Below are positions 9,116-18,101 of a stretch of DNA of 50,056 bases, one piece after another. This stretch comes from Parvularculaceae bacterium. Its GTDB lineage: Bacteria; Pseudomonadota; Alphaproteobacteria; Caulobacterales; Parvularculaceae. The position numbers and the translations under genes are program-made. Under the pieces are notes generated by a model, which was not told the origin of the DNA, did not search any database, and saw only the letters and a program-made list of their open reading frames with translations. The DNA is taken from the NCBI GenBank assembly GCA_020446945.1, contig JAGRDS010000020.1:1-50056 (forward strand), given 5' to 3'. Each line of letters starts with the position of its first letter. Within the stretch, counting starts at the first letter, position 1.

Positions 9116-9855
9116 TGGCGCGCTACAAACTGATTATCGAATATGACGGCGGCCCGTTCGTCGGCTGGCAATTTCAGGAAAACGGACCGTCCGTACAAGG
9201 CGCGCTCGAACAGGCCGCGCTTCGGTTTTGCGGCGAAAGCGTGACCGCGCATTCGGCCGGGCGAACGGACGCAGGCGTTCACGCGCTCGGCATGGTCGCA
9301 CATATCGATATTGAGAAGAAAACGGATGCGTTCAGGCTCCGCGAGGCGTTGAATTTCCATTTGAAACCGGCGCCGATCGCGGTGCTGTCGGCGATGGAAA
9401 CCGACGACGCCTTTCATGCGCGGTTTTCCGCGTCGCGGCGCCATTACCGCTATCGTATCATAAACCGGCGCGCGCCCCTGACGATCGACGCCGGCCGCGC
9501 CTGGCGGCTTTCGCCGCCGATTGACGCGGATGCGATGAATGAAGCTGCGCAGATCCTGATCGGAAAGCACGACTTTACGACCTTCCGCGCATCGACCTGC
9601 CAGGCGCAGACGCCGGTGAAAACCTTGTCGGCGATCAAGGTGCGCCGCACCGGCGACGAGGTTTGCATCGAAACATCGGCGCGTTCGTTTCTTCATCATC
9701 AGGTGCGATCGATCGCCGGCAGCCTGGTCGAAGTCGGTTTCGGACGCTGGAGCGCGGCGGACTTCAAAAGCGCTTTTGAGGCTCGCGACCGGTCGCGTTG
9801 CGCGCAAGTCGCGCCGGCCGAGGGGCTTTATTTTCTCAAAGCCGACTACGATTGA
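9115..9855 (+). CDS. truA: tRNA pseudouridine(38-40) synthase TruA
   Basis: Makes pseudouridine at positions 38-40 of the anticodon stem of many tRNAs (246 aa). The catalytic aspartate is D52 in [13 protein letters not shown], and the N-terminal [12 protein letters not shown] segment and [19 protein letters not shown] are family hallmarks. The start overlaps the fmt stop by one base. The last 10 bp overlap the 3' end of the convergent membrane-protein gene. Confidence 0.96.
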   Translation: MARYKLIIEYDGGPFVGWQFQENGPSVQGALEQAALRFCGESVTAHSAGRTDAGVHALGMVAHIDIEKKTDAFRLREALNFHLKPAPIAVLSAMETDDAFHARFSASRRHYRYRIINRRAPLTIDAGRAWRLSPPIDADAMNEAAQILIGKHDFTTFRASTCQAQTPVKTLSAIKVRRTGDEVCIETSARSFLHHQVRSIAGSLVEVGFGRWSAADFKSAFEARDRSRCAQVAPAEGLYFLKADYD

Positions 9856-10463
9856 GCGCCGATGATCGCGCGCAGCGCCGCGTCGGCGAATGTGCGCAGG
9901 ATGACGCTTGTTACGACCAGCATGGCGATGACCGCCACAGACGGGCCGATGGAGATCGCAAGCCCGCGCCTGATTATTCCCCATAAGACCGTAACGGCGA
10001 GCGCGAGCGCCGGCAAACCGAGCAGCGTTGCGGCCGCGGGGCTGGCCGTTGCGGCGGCGAGCGCGACGGGCGGCAACTGGATCGCCGTCGTAATCGGCTG
10101 CGACCAGTTGAATCCCGCGATCAGGCCGGCGGCGTTTTTTCCGGCGCCGAGCGTGCGCGACAGCAAGACCAGAAGCGCGAGGCCGACAGCCCAGTCGGCG
10201 GCGAAAAAAACAAGATCGCTGATGACAATCATCGCCGGCGGCGCGGCGAGGTGGATCGATTCGAAATGATCGGGCATGCGTTCGGTCGCGCGCCGCACCG
10301 TCAGCGTATAAAGCGCCATCATCGGCGCAGCGATAAAGAAAGCGTAGAACGAGCGAAATACGCCGTCCACGGACCGATCTAGGCGGTCGCGCCAGCCATC
10401 GAGATCGAACGCCATCGCCCAGGCGCCGCCCATCTGCGATGCGGCTCGGTCTAGAAAGGTCAT
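9846..10463 (-). CDS. Predicted multi-pass membrane protein
   Basis: I do not recognise a characterised function. The 205-aa product has about five hydrophobic helices: [74 protein letters not shown] and [14 protein letters not shown]. No catalytic motif or charged transport signature stands out. Its ATG overlaps the dapE stop by 4 bp, so it is the second gene of a dapE operon and probably translated by coupling. The 3' end overlaps truA by 10 bp. Confidence 0.8.
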   Translation of the reverse strand: MTFLDRAASQMGGAWAMAFDLDGWRDRLDRSVDGVFRSFYAFFIAAPMMALYTLTVRRATERMPDHFESIHLAAPPAMIVISDLVFFAADWAVGLALLVLLSRTLGAGKNAAGLIAGFNWSQPITTAIQLPPVALAAATASPAAATLLGLPALALAVTVLWGIIRRGLAISIGPSVAVIAMLVVTSVILRTFADAALRAIIGAQS

Positions 10464-11629
10464 GCCCGCCCGCCGAATGCGCCGAAATATCGATCCAGAA
10501 TGGTTTCGTAAATGTCGGCCAGCGAACGGATATCCGCAATCGCCGCGTGTTCGTCGACCTTGTGAATGGTCTCGCCGACGAGCCCGAATTCGCAGACCGG
10601 CGCAAAATCTTTTATGAAGCGCGCATCCGATGTGCCCCCGCTTGTCGAGCGCTCGGGAGCGAAACCCGTCCTATCCTCGATGACGCCGGTGACGAGATCG
10701 ATGAAAGTTTCGTCTGTCGTCAGGAACGCGCCCCCAGAACACACGGCCGACAATTCGTAGCGAACCCCGGCTGCGGCCGCCGCCGCGTCCAGAGATGCGC
10801 GCAGGAAAGCCTCAAGCGTTTCACCGGTCCAGTTCGGATTGAACCGGATGTTGAAACGCGCCGCTGCGCGCGACGGAATAACATTCGCCGCCGGGTTTCC
10901 GACATGGATATCCGTGATCTGAAGGTTTGACGGCTGAAAATTTTCATATCCGCCGTCGAGCGCGTTTTCGCTCAGGGTCAGCAATTTTTTCAGCAGCGCC
11001 GGAATAGGGTTGTTCGCGCGTGCCGGATAGGCGACATGGCCCTGCGCGCCGAACACCGTCAGCCAGCAATTCATGCTGCCGCGCCGTCCGACTTTCAGCA
11101 TGTCGCCCAGCTTCTCGCTTGACGACGGCTCGCCGACCAGGCAATGCGAGATATTTTCGCTTTCGCCCGCCATCCAGTCGAGCAGCTTTTTCGTTCCATT
11201 GATCGCTGGCCCCTCTTCATCGCCTGTAATCATCATGACGATGGAACCGCGCGGTCTTTTTGCGATGGCGCGTTCCGCCGCCGCCGCGAACGCCGCGATC
11301 GCGCCTTTCATATCGGCGACGCCGCGCCCGTATAACCGGCCGTCCTTTTGCGTCGGCTCGAAAGGGGGCGCCGACCATTCGCTCTCATCGCCGGCGGGAA
11401 CAACGTCTGTGTGCCCCGCAAAGCAGAACACCGGTTCGTCTTCACCCCATCGCGCATACAAATTGCGGACCGGATCTGCGCCCGTTTCTTCAAACGTCAT
11501 TGTCTTGCAACGAAATCCGATCGCTTCAAGCGTTTGCGAAAGTACGTCGAGCGCGCCTTCGTCCTTCGGCGTCACGGAGGCCCGCCTTACAAGCGCGCAG
11601 GTCAGGTCAAGCGGATCGATTATCGTCAT
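10460..11629 (-). CDS. dapE: Succinyl-diaminopimelate desuccinylase
   Basis: Zinc peptidase-like enzyme of the lysine/meso-diaminopimelate pathway (389 aa). It cleaves N-succinyl-LL-diaminopimelate and so feeds both lysine and peptidoglycan. Metal-site motifs are FAGHTDVVPAGD (H73, D75), GRGVADMKG and the catalytic GDEEGPAING. The M20 dimerisation domain lies between about 180 and 295. ATG 11629 is preferred to an upstream GTG, giving the usual short N-terminus. lysA, the last step of the same pathway, is in this window at 23911-25185. A 162-bp stretch upstream of the start (11630-11791) shows no gene or clear signal. Confidence 0.95.
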   Translation of the reverse strand: MTIIDPLDLTCALVRRASVTPKDEGALDVLSQTLEAIGFRCKTMTFEETGADPVRNLYARWGEDEPVFCFAGHTDVVPAGDESEWSAPPFEPTQKDGRLYGRGVADMKGAIAAFAAAAERAIAKRPRGSIVMMITGDEEGPAINGTKKLLDWMAGESENISHCLVGEPSSSEKLGDMLKVGRRGSMNCWLTVFGAQGHVAYPARANNPIPALLKKLLTLSENALDGGYENFQPSNLQITDIHVGNPAANVIPSRAAARFNIRFNPNWTGETLEAFLRASLDAAAAAAGVRYELSAVCSGGAFLTTDETFIDLVTGVIEDRTGFAPERSTSGGTSDARFIKDFAPVCEFGLVGETIHKVDEHAAIADIRSLADIYETILDRYFGAFGGRA

Positions 11630-11791
11630 CCGGGTCTGGTAACCCACGCGCCGCAGTCTAACAAGCGCCTCGAATTACGCCTTATCGCCGTCCGCGCTCG
11701 GCGCAGTTCGCCGCGCCCGCAAATGCGGCGTGCGGGCATGGTTCGCGCGCGCGGACGCAACGCGCTTTTCGTCCAACCGATGGGCGCTATG

Positions 11792-13135
11792 CTAGAACGA
11801 AAAACGCAGCCGGCCCGAAACGGCGTAAGCGGTCGATTTTAGCGTCGTGTCCAGCGACCCGCGAAGCAAATCGTTCGGAGCAAGTCCCGAATTCGATATG
11901 TCGCGGTCTTCAAAAAATGCGACGGCGACGCCGAGATCGCCGGAAATTCGATCGCTGAACTTTTGCGTTACGCCGGCGCTCGCCCAATATCGGTCCGCAT
12001 CGGGAATACGCGGGCTTGCAAGGGCGCCGTTCACGGGCGTGGCGTCATACATGAAGCCGGCGCGCAGCGTCGTCGTTTCGAGAGCCGCATATTCAGCGCC
12101 GAGAGATACTGTCCAGCCGTCCTTCCAGTCCTGATCGAGAATTTCCGGCGGTTGCGCCGGATTTGCGAAAACAAGCGACACGTCTTCAAAGCTCGACCAA
12201 CCGGTCCACGTCGTCGACGCGAGCAATGTCCATCGCTCATTGGCGGCGTATTCGACCCCGACGCCTGCAATCGCCGGCGTGTTGAACGGCGATGTGAAAG
12301 TCGTCGGCGCAATTGCGCCGCCAAGCGCGTTCAGAACCTGCGCCGCGGGGCTTGCAGCCAGATCGAATTCGGCGTCGCCTTTGAGATCGAAATCCGCCTT
12401 CGACGCGAAAGAGCCCCCAAGCGTCAATTGCGGCGTCAGCGAAAGCTGAAATCCCGCCGTAAACCCGATCTCGACATCGTCGCCGTCAAATGCGGCGGGC
12501 AGATCGCTCGATCCCGGCGCAAAACCTGGAACCATATTCGCCGCGGCGATCCCGCCCGCATCGATAATTCCCGTTACGGAAAGATCGAGATACTGAATGC
12601 GTAATCCGCCCGCAATGGTGAAATCATCCGTCAGTTCAATCGCAATCGTCGGCGTCGCCGCAATCGTTTTGGCTTCTGAAAACTGCGCGTGATAGCGGAT
12701 GACGGAATCGGGTTCGAATTGCGTATTCAATCCAAACGGCGCGTGAACGCTCAAACCGATGGTGACGCGCCCGCCGACCGGCGCGGCGATTACGAATGAC
12801 GGCACGACCGCCTCGCCTGCATAATCGCGCGCGCTCGCGGTCCCCGAAACCGGCGCGACGCCGAAAAGCGCGCCTTGCGCGTTTTCGTAGGAAGTGCGCG
12901 ACCAGACGCCGGTCGCATTCACGCTTATTTCCGCGCTGGAAATTCCTGCGATCGCGGCGGGATTGTAAAAAGCAAGGCCCGGATCGGCGCGACGGGCCTG
13001 CGCGCCGGCGAAGGCGGCGCCGAGCGCGCGCGCATTGTGCTGTTCAAGGGCGAATCCGCCGGCCAGGGCTTGCGAATTCTGTCCAATCGCAGCGACGAAA
13101 CCGGCGGCGACGACGCGGCGAACGACATTCGGCAT
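11792..13135 (-). CDS. OmpP1/FadL/TodX family outer-membrane transporter
   Basis: An outer-membrane beta-barrel of the FadL type (447 aa), whose known members pass long-chain fatty acids or aromatic hydrocarbons. It starts with a cleavable signal peptide (VVRRVVAAGFVAAIGQNSQALA) followed by the family N-terminus GGFALEQHNARALGAAFAG and the NPA segment near YNPAAIAG. The protein ends in phenylalanine (RLRFSF), the beta-barrel assembly signal. ATG 13135 is chosen over an upstream start because GGGGAA lies 7 bp before it and a signal peptide follows at once. It is divergent from the PilZ-methyltransferase gene across an AT-rich region with a CtrA box. Confidence 0.9.
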   Translation of the reverse strand: MPNVVRRVVAAGFVAAIGQNSQALAGGFALEQHNARALGAAFAGAQARRADPGLAFYNPAAIAGISSAEISVNATGVWSRTSYENAQGALFGVAPVSGTASARDYAGEAVVPSFVIAAPVGGRVTIGLSVHAPFGLNTQFEPDSVIRYHAQFSEAKTIAATPTIAIELTDDFTIAGGLRIQYLDLSVTGIIDAGGIAAANMVPGFAPGSSDLPAAFDGDDVEIGFTAGFQLSLTPQLTLGGSFASKADFDLKGDAEFDLAASPAAQVLNALGGAIAPTTFTSPFNTPAIAGVGVEYAANERWTLLASTTWTGWSSFEDVSLVFANPAQPPEILDQDWKDGWTVSLGAEYAALETTTLRAGFMYDATPVNGALASPRIPDADRYWASAGVTQKFSDRISGDLGVAVAFFEDRDISNSGLAPNDLLRGSLDTTLKSTAYAVSGRLRFSF

Positions 13136-13269
13136 TATCCAATTCCCCAATTTGCTTGCGGCCTCAGGAACACCAGCGCTGGTTAACGGTTTATGACCGC
13201 CTGGCCGGCGCCCGCAGCGGTAGATTGAGAATCTACGTATACCCAAATAAAGGGAACCACAAAAATCTG

Positions 13270-13299
13270 TTGAAATTAACGTTTTATTAACATTATCTT
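13270..13299. promoter_or_regulatory. CtrA box within a candidate promoter
   Basis: Bases 13276-13291 read TTAA, seven bases, TTAAC, an exact match to the CtrA consensus TTAA-N7-TTAAC. Reading rightward, TTGAAA (13270-13275) and TATCTT (13294-13299) are 18 bp apart and could be -35 and -10 elements, with the CtrA box between them. The region lies between the FadL-type gene (left) and the PilZ-methyltransferase gene (right). CtrA is the cell-cycle master regulator in this class; whether it activates or blocks either gene is not visible. Confidence 0.6.
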
Positions 13300-13308
13300 C
13301 TAGCTCGG

Positions 13309-14742
13309 GTGAGCCGGATTTTCCGCGTTCGCCGGCAAACTGGGTGTGAGCTTGTGAAGAATTCGCCTGAATTCGGCCGTGGCGCGGTCGCCGGTTTTCG
13401 TTCGCGGCGCCGTCGCGTTGACGCTGCGGCCCTGTTCGGCGGCGAGCCGCCGGCGTTGCTTTTCGATGACGAGCAAATGGTGCTGAAAAATATCAGCGCT
13501 TCCGGTTCGGGTGCGTTCGCATCCGATCGCGACACAGGCGATGACGCGCTGGAGGTCAGCCGGCTTGGCGTATTGCGCCTCATGCAGCACGGCGAGGAAA
13601 TTTTCTGCGGCGCGGCGCGTATAGCGCGTACGGAAAACCAGTCGGGCGGAACCTTTGCGGGGCTGGCGCTCGAAAGCGACGAATTCGACCTCGCCGATCT
13701 TCAAAGGCGGAATTTCGCCGCCATCATGCGCGCATTGCCGGGGGCGCAGGCCCAGTCGCTGACGCAGGGCGACAACGGGTTCCTGCGCGCCGATCGAAAG
13801 CCGTCGGAAAGTCTGTTCGGGTTTGAAAACCTGAACGCGGAACTCGACCGCGTGAGCGAGCGATTTTCGCGCGGCGATATTATCGGCGGAATGGCCGACG
13901 GGCGCGAAGTCCTGTTGAAAGCGCGCGCAGACTTCGGACCGCGCTGGCGCGATGAGGCGGTCGACGAAATTCGCCGTCACGAACTCGCCACCTTTGCGCA
14001 TCGCTGTCCGCTTACGCGCCGTTCATTCAATCGTCCGCGCGGTTACCCGGGCGATGCGCCCTTGCTCGACCAGATCTATGGTCTTGGCGAAGCGGTTTTA
14101 TGGCCGCATCCGGCGACCATCGGCGGGCAGGTCAGCTTTTTCGTCGTCCATTCCTCAGCCTGTTGGGCGGTTCGCCTGCGCCGCGAAATTCTGGCGCGCG
14201 AAATCGACAGGACCTGCGCCGGCGTTGAGGGCGGGGCGAGGATACTTTCGGTCGCATGCGGTCATTTGCGCGAACTTGAATTGGCTGAGCGCGTGCGCGA
14301 CGGCGGATTGAAGACATTTTACGCGCTCGATCAGGATGGCGAATCGATCAAGGAAGTGCGCGACAGCTTCCCCGACCTTCCTATCGAAACGGTCGAAGGC
14401 AGCGTGCGCGGCATCATCTCGAAAAAGACTACGTTTGAGGATATCGATTTCGCCTATGCGGCGGGCCTGCTTGATTATCTGGTTGCGCCCGTGGCGATGC
14501 GCCTTATCGAACGGATGTTTTCGTTCCTGAAGCCCGGCGGGTGCCTGCTTGTCGCTAATTTTACGCCTGCGGGCGAGGATATCGGCTATATGGAAGCCTT
14601 CATGGATTGGTGGCTCATCTATCGCACGAGCGATGAGCTGCGCGAATTGCTGTCGGGTCTTCCCGGCGATGAGGTCGCCAATATCGAGATTTACGAAGAC
14701 ATGCGCGGCGTCGTCACCTACGCGGTCGTCGAAAAGGCGTAA
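13309..14742 (+). CDS. PilZ-like domain fused to a class I SAM methyltransferase
   Basis: A 477-aa two-part protein. Residues about 30-125 look like a PilZ domain: an RxxxR motif (R31 to R35), then NISASG (61-66) fitting the [D/N]xSxxG c-di-GMP site, then strand-like GAARIAR and GTFAGLALE. From about 215 on it is a Rossmann methyltransferase with PRGYPGDAPLLDQIYGLGE, SSACWAVRLRREIL, motif I RILSVACGHLREL and LLDYLVAPVAMRLIERMF. That second part resembles the PhcB-like group linked to 3-hydroxy fatty acid methyl ester signals; the true substrate is unknown. GTG 13309 lacks a clear ribosome site and may be too close to the candidate promoter; GTG 13354 would remove part of the N-terminus but keep RxxxR. 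Confidence 0.82.
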   Translation: MSRIFRVRRQTGCELVKNSPEFGRGAVAGFRSRRRRVDAAALFGGEPPALLFDDEQMVLKNISASGSGAFASDRDTGDDALEVSRLGVLRLMQHGEEIFCGAARIARTENQSGGTFAGLALESDEFDLADLQRRNFAAIMRALPGAQAQSLTQGDNGFLRADRKPSESLFGFENLNAELDRVSERFSRGDIIGGMADGREVLLKARADFGPRWRDEAVDEIRRHELATFAHRCPLTRRSFNRPRGYPGDAPLLDQIYGLGEAVLWPHPATIGGQVSFFVVHSSACWAVRLRREILAREIDRTCAGVEGGARILSVACGHLRELELAERVRDGGLKTFYALDQDGESIKEVRDSFPDLPIETVEGSVRGIISKKTTFEDIDFAYAAGLLDYLVAPVAMRLIERMFSFLKPGGCLLVANFTPAGEDIGYMEAFMDWWLIYRTSDELRELLSGLPGDEVANIEIYEDMRGVVTYAVVEKA

Positions 14743-14777
14743 GTGGCGCGCGCGGCATCGCCGGCGCTCCGCGCGAG

Positions 14778-16238
14778 TTATGATTGCGCAGACTTCAGAT
14801 CAACCGCGTCGCCGGCGCGTTGCGCCAGGAGAAAGCGGACGCTTGCGGTCGTTCCGCTCCCTTCTGCCGTTTCAATCGTCAAGCGCGCATCCTGCCCTTC
14901 CAGCAACAGGCGCGCGATGGGGATGCCAAGCCCCAGTCCTTCCTTAAGGCGCGAGCGCGCCGAATCGGTCTGTTCAAACGGCGAGAACGCCGCTTTCAGT
15001 TTTTCGGGCGCCATGCCGCAACCCTGATCGGCGATATCGAGCTGGTAGAAATCATCCACGATGCGGCCCTCGATCACGATTTTCGTATCGCGCCGGCTCG
15101 CGCCGATCGCGTTTTCGATAAGGTTCGACAGCGCGTAGGATGTGTGATGCTGATCGATTCGCAGCACGGCCTTTTGGACGCCGCTCGTGTCGAGCGAAAT
15201 TGATTTTCCAGAGACCGAAGCGGCATGTTTTTCGCCGAGACAATCGATAATCTCGCTGATCTCGATGTCCTCCACCAGAAAATCCAGCTTGCCGGCCGTT
15301 GCATCGGCGTATCGTAGCATCTGGCTCAATTTTTTCAGCAAGCCATGCGCGGAAGTCGAAATCTGGTCGATAGATTCCAGAACGTCATCCGTTTCGCCTT
15401 TCGAAACCTGGTTTCGCAGCAGATCGTCATATCCGATGATCTGGTGCAGGGGAGTGCGCAGTTCATGGGTCAGGATCGAAAGGAAATTGAGCTTGGACCT
15501 GTCGGCGGCGGTCGCCTCGACCAGCAATTGTTCGATGCGCGCCGCGTCGCGTTTGCGCTGGACGTCCTGCGCCCATTTCTGGCGCGACCGGCGCTCCTGC
15601 AGATAATTCGATACGACGGCGACGCCGGTAACACTGATCATGAAGAAATAGCCCGACGCAATTTCATTCGCAGTGAAATGCCGCCCGAGTATCAGCGCGA
15701 CGCAATAGGTCGCGGCTATCGCGACAAAGACCGGCGTGGCCAGTTTGACGCTGACGCGCATCAAACACGACGCGAAAACCATGACGACGAGCAAACCGAT
15801 GATGTAAGGCGGCGCGCCCTGGCCCGGCATCCGGTAAATCATGTAAACGATCGACAGCGACATCGCCGCAAAACCGAATGTCGTCGAATATTCAACATAT
15901 CGCCGGTAGCGGCGAAAGGATGTGATCAAAACGCCAAGGACGATTATTGGCAACGCGAAAATGAATCGAACCATGACGAATTCGGCGCCGAGCGCGCCGC
16001 CGACCATGAGATCGAGGAAGCTGTAGGAAAGGTAAACGCCGATGCCGAGCGTTTGCAGCAGGAGTTCGCGGTCGGCTTCGTGGCCGGTCAAATGCGCGCG
16101 ATACGCCCTTTCCGTATCCGCATCTGCAAATTCGGCGATAATAGGACGCAGCGCGTCGCGAACGGCCGCATTCGATTGAGCAGGCCTCGCGACGCCGTTT
16201 CCGGTAGGGGTCGAGCGGTGATCGTTTGTATCGCTCAT
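14778..16238 (-). CDS. Membrane sensor histidine kinase
   Basis: A hybrid-free histidine kinase (486 aa). The N-terminal half has a cytoplasmic lead of about 65 residues and then six hydrophobic segments between roughly 66 and 212. A short coiled coil (QERRSRQKWAQDVQRKRD) leads to the phospho-acceptor H258 in THELRTPLHQIIGY. The ATPase domain shows the N box NLIENAIGAS, G1 DQGCGM, F box FSPFEQ and G2 GLGLGI. No response regulator gene is adjacent; CpdR, 366 bp upstream on the same strand, is a receiver but normally belongs to the CckA-ChpT relay. The gene faces the PilZ-methyltransferase, 35 bp apart. Confidence 0.92.
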   Translation of the reverse strand: MSDTNDHRSTPTGNGVARPAQSNAAVRDALRPIIAEFADADTERAYRAHLTGHEADRELLLQTLGIGVYLSYSFLDLMVGGALGAEFVMVRFIFALPIIVLGVLITSFRRYRRYVEYSTTFGFAAMSLSIVYMIYRMPGQGAPPYIIGLLVVMVFASCLMRVSVKLATPVFVAIAATYCVALILGRHFTANEIASGYFFMISVTGVAVVSNYLQERRSRQKWAQDVQRKRDAARIEQLLVEATAADRSKLNFLSILTHELRTPLHQIIGYDDLLRNQVSKGETDDVLESIDQISTSAHGLLKKLSQMLRYADATAGKLDFLVEDIEISEIIDCLGEKHAASVSGKSISLDTSGVQKAVLRIDQHHTSYALSNLIENAIGASRRDTKIVIEGRIVDDFYQLDIADQGCGMAPEKLKAAFSPFEQTDSARSRLKEGLGLGIPIARLLLEGQDARLTIETAEGSGTTASVRFLLAQRAGDAVDLKSAQS

Positions 16239-16362
16239 GCGAAAACCCTAGCGAGATTTGGTTAATCCCGTCTTTTTTTTCGCCGCTGCGCAAAATCAGG
16301 AAAAAGGCGCAGAGCGCGGCCCGGTAGCGGCGCGCTCGGCCGCCTGCGGGGCGCCTGAATTC

Positions 16363-16380
16363 GTTAACGAAATCGTTAAC
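16363..16380. repeat. Perfect 18-bp palindrome built on GTTAAC
   Basis: GTTAAC occurs twice around a 6-base centre (GAAATC); each half is itself palindromic. It sits about 125 bp upstream of the histidine kinase start, between it and tRNA-Val. The TTAA cores are 8 bp apart, one more than a CtrA box requires, so it is recorded as a possible operator of unknown factor. Confidence 0.4.
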
Positions 16381-16445
16381 AATCGCCCGGTGCGGCGATG
16401 CGCAGACGGGCGTCGGCGTTAATGGCTAATTGGCGGCTTGATGAA

Positions 16446-16520
16446 TGGTGGGCGCACGTAGGATCGAACTACGGGCCTCCACCGTGTCAAGGTGGCGCTC
16501 TACCACTGAGCTATGCGCCC
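16446..16520 (-). tRNA. tRNA-Val (anticodon GAC)
   Basis: A 75-nt cloverleaf on the minus strand. The acceptor stem pairs GGGCGCA with TGCGCCC, with discriminator A and an encoded CCA end (16446-16448). The D arm contains AGCTCAGTGGTAGAGC, the anticodon stem is CCACC/GGTGG with loop TTGACAC (anticodon GAC), and the T arm loop is TTCGATC. It lies downstream of cpdR in the same direction. Confidence 0.97.
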
Positions 16521-16603
16521 CGAAGAAGGTGGGCCTCTAACCGCAAAAGCGGCGCGGCGCAAGGGGGCGGCCGGAGACGCGGCGGGAAAGCGGTGCGCTG
16601 CGC

Positions 16604-16963
16604 CTAGGCGGCGACCATCCGCTCGACTTCCTGGACGAGATCCTTGAGGTGGAAGGGCTTGGAAAGAACCTTCGCCTCTTCCGGCGCGCGATTGGCGGGG
16701 TTCAGGGCGACAGCCGCAAATCCCGTGATGAACATGATTTTCATGTCGGGATCGATCTGCGCGGCCCTGCGGGCGAGTTCGATACCGTCCATCACCGGCA
16801 TGACGATGTCGGTCAGCAACAGATCGAATTCGCGCAATTGAAGTTCGGTTAACGCTTCATCGCCCTGCGCCGCGTCGACGACCGAATGGCCGGCCTTCTC
16901 AAGCGCTTTCTTGAGAAAGCGCCGCATCGATTCATCGTCTTCCGCAAGGAGTATCGCAGCCAT
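16604..16963 (-). CDS. cpdR: Response regulator CpdR
   Basis: A single receiver domain of 119 aa with no output domain. It closely matches Caulobacter CpdR as I remember it: the start ILLAEDDESMRRFLKKALE, the phospho-acceptor D52 in LLLTDIVMPVMDGIELA, the stretch IMFITGFAAVALN, and the end VLSKPFHLKDLVQEVERMVAA. In Caulobacter, unphosphorylated CpdR is an adaptor that primes ClpXP to degrade PdeA, CtrA-pathway proteins and others; phosphorylation by CckA-ChpT switches it off. It is divergent from the N-formylglutamate amidohydrolase gene, with 234 bp between the chosen starts. Confidence 0.93.
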   Translation of the reverse strand: MAAILLAEDDESMRRFLKKALEKAGHSVVDAAQGDEALTELQLREFDLLLTDIVMPVMDGIELARRAAQIDPDMKIMFITGFAAVALNPANRAPEEAKVLSKPFHLKDLVQEVERMVAA

Positions 16964-17197
16964 GTATTACGCCCTTATCAAACGAACCCGCTCTAACCAA
17001 TTCCGAGCGCGCATGGAAGCCGAAGCGGCCGCGCCGGCGCTCAATCTTCATCTCACGCTTCGCCAAGCAAGACGGGCGCCGTCTTGCACAGATAGCGAAA
17101 AGTCTTAACGATCGGACCGCTATCCATGTACAGTGACGGCGCGCGCGCGGCGAATGGCGCGGGTGAAGCAGGTGAATCTGGTGAAAAGGAATATCTG

Positions 17198-18085
17198 ATG
17201 CGCGCCGAGCCGACGGCTCATCCTGCGATAGAGGTTGTCGAGCCGGCGCGGCTCACAACCCCGCTCATTTTCGCATCCCCTCACTCGGGGCGCCGCTATT
17301 CGCCGGAATTTCTCCGCATGAGCCGCCTCGACCGGCACGCGCTGCGCCAGTCGGAAGATTCCTATGTAGATTTGCTGTTCGATGCCGCGCCCGCTTTCGG
17401 CGCGCCCTTGTTGCGGGCCTTGTTTCCGCGCGCCTGGGTCGACGTCAATCGAAGCCGCGACGAACTTGATCCGCGCATGTTCGCAGATGCGCTCCCGGCC
17501 AGCGCAGACACGCGCTCGAACCGTGTCCGCGCCGGGCTGGGGGTCATTCCGCGAATTGTCGCCGACGGGCAGGATATCTACAGCCGAAAACTCAAATATT
17601 TTGAGGCCAGGCGCAGATTGACCTCCTGCTACGATCCCTACCATCGCGCCCTTTGCGAATTGATCTCCGCCGCGCGGGCGAAATTCGGCTGCGCCATCGT
17701 CATCGACTGCCATTCCATGCCGTCCGCCGGGGGCGCGCCGTTTCGTGAGGGCGAACGGGCGATCGACTTCGTTCTCGGCGACCGGTTCGGCGCGTCCTGC
17801 GCGCCCGCTGCGCCGGCGCTTGTCGAGCATGTGTTTTCCACGCAGGGCTATGCTGTCGCGCGCAATGCGCCCTATGCGGGCGGACATGTCGCCGCCGCCT
17901 ATGGGCGGCCGGGCGAGGGCGTTCATATTCTGCAGATAGAAATCAACAGGGCGCTTTATCTCGACGAGTCCAAAATCGCGCGCACTGACGGATTTGACCG
18001 ATTGAGAGGAAACCTTCAGACCCTGGTCGCCGAATTGTCGAGAATTTCTCCGGCGGCCTTGCGGCCGGCTCAGGCTGCGGAATGA
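17198..18085 (+). CDS. N-formylglutamate amidohydrolase family protein
   Basis: Hydrolase of the HutG/N-formylglutamate amidohydrolase family (295 aa from this start). Such enzymes release glutamate from N-formylglutamate in histidine breakdown, though many homologues, including those beside cpdR, are uncharacterised. The family signature PLIFASPHSGRRY holds the first metal histidine, AWVDVNRSRDELDPRMF and CAIVIDCHSMPS the next ones, and GGHVAAAYGRPGEGVHILQIEI follows near the end. ATG 17198 has AGGA 7 bp upstream; an in-frame ATG at 17126 would add 24 low-complexity residues. No other hut gene is nearby. Confidence 0.88.
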   Translation: MRAEPTAHPAIEVVEPARLTTPLIFASPHSGRRYSPEFLRMSRLDRHALRQSEDSYVDLLFDAAPAFGAPLLRALFPRAWVDVNRSRDELDPRMFADALPASADTRSNRVRAGLGVIPRIVADGQDIYSRKLKYFEARRRLTSCYDPYHRALCELISAARAKFGCAIVIDCHSMPSAGGAPFREGERAIDFVLGDRFGASCAPAAPALVEHVFSTQGYAVARNAPYAGGHVAAAYGRPGEGVHILQIEINRALYLDESKIARTDGFDRLRGNLQTLVAELSRISPAALRPAQAAE

Positions 18086-18101
18086 AATTGTTGCGTGCTC
18101 A

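Noticed and set aside
16363..16380. CtrA box in front of the histidine kinase
   Set aside because: The TTAA cores are 8 bp apart, not 7, so it is kept only as a palindrome.
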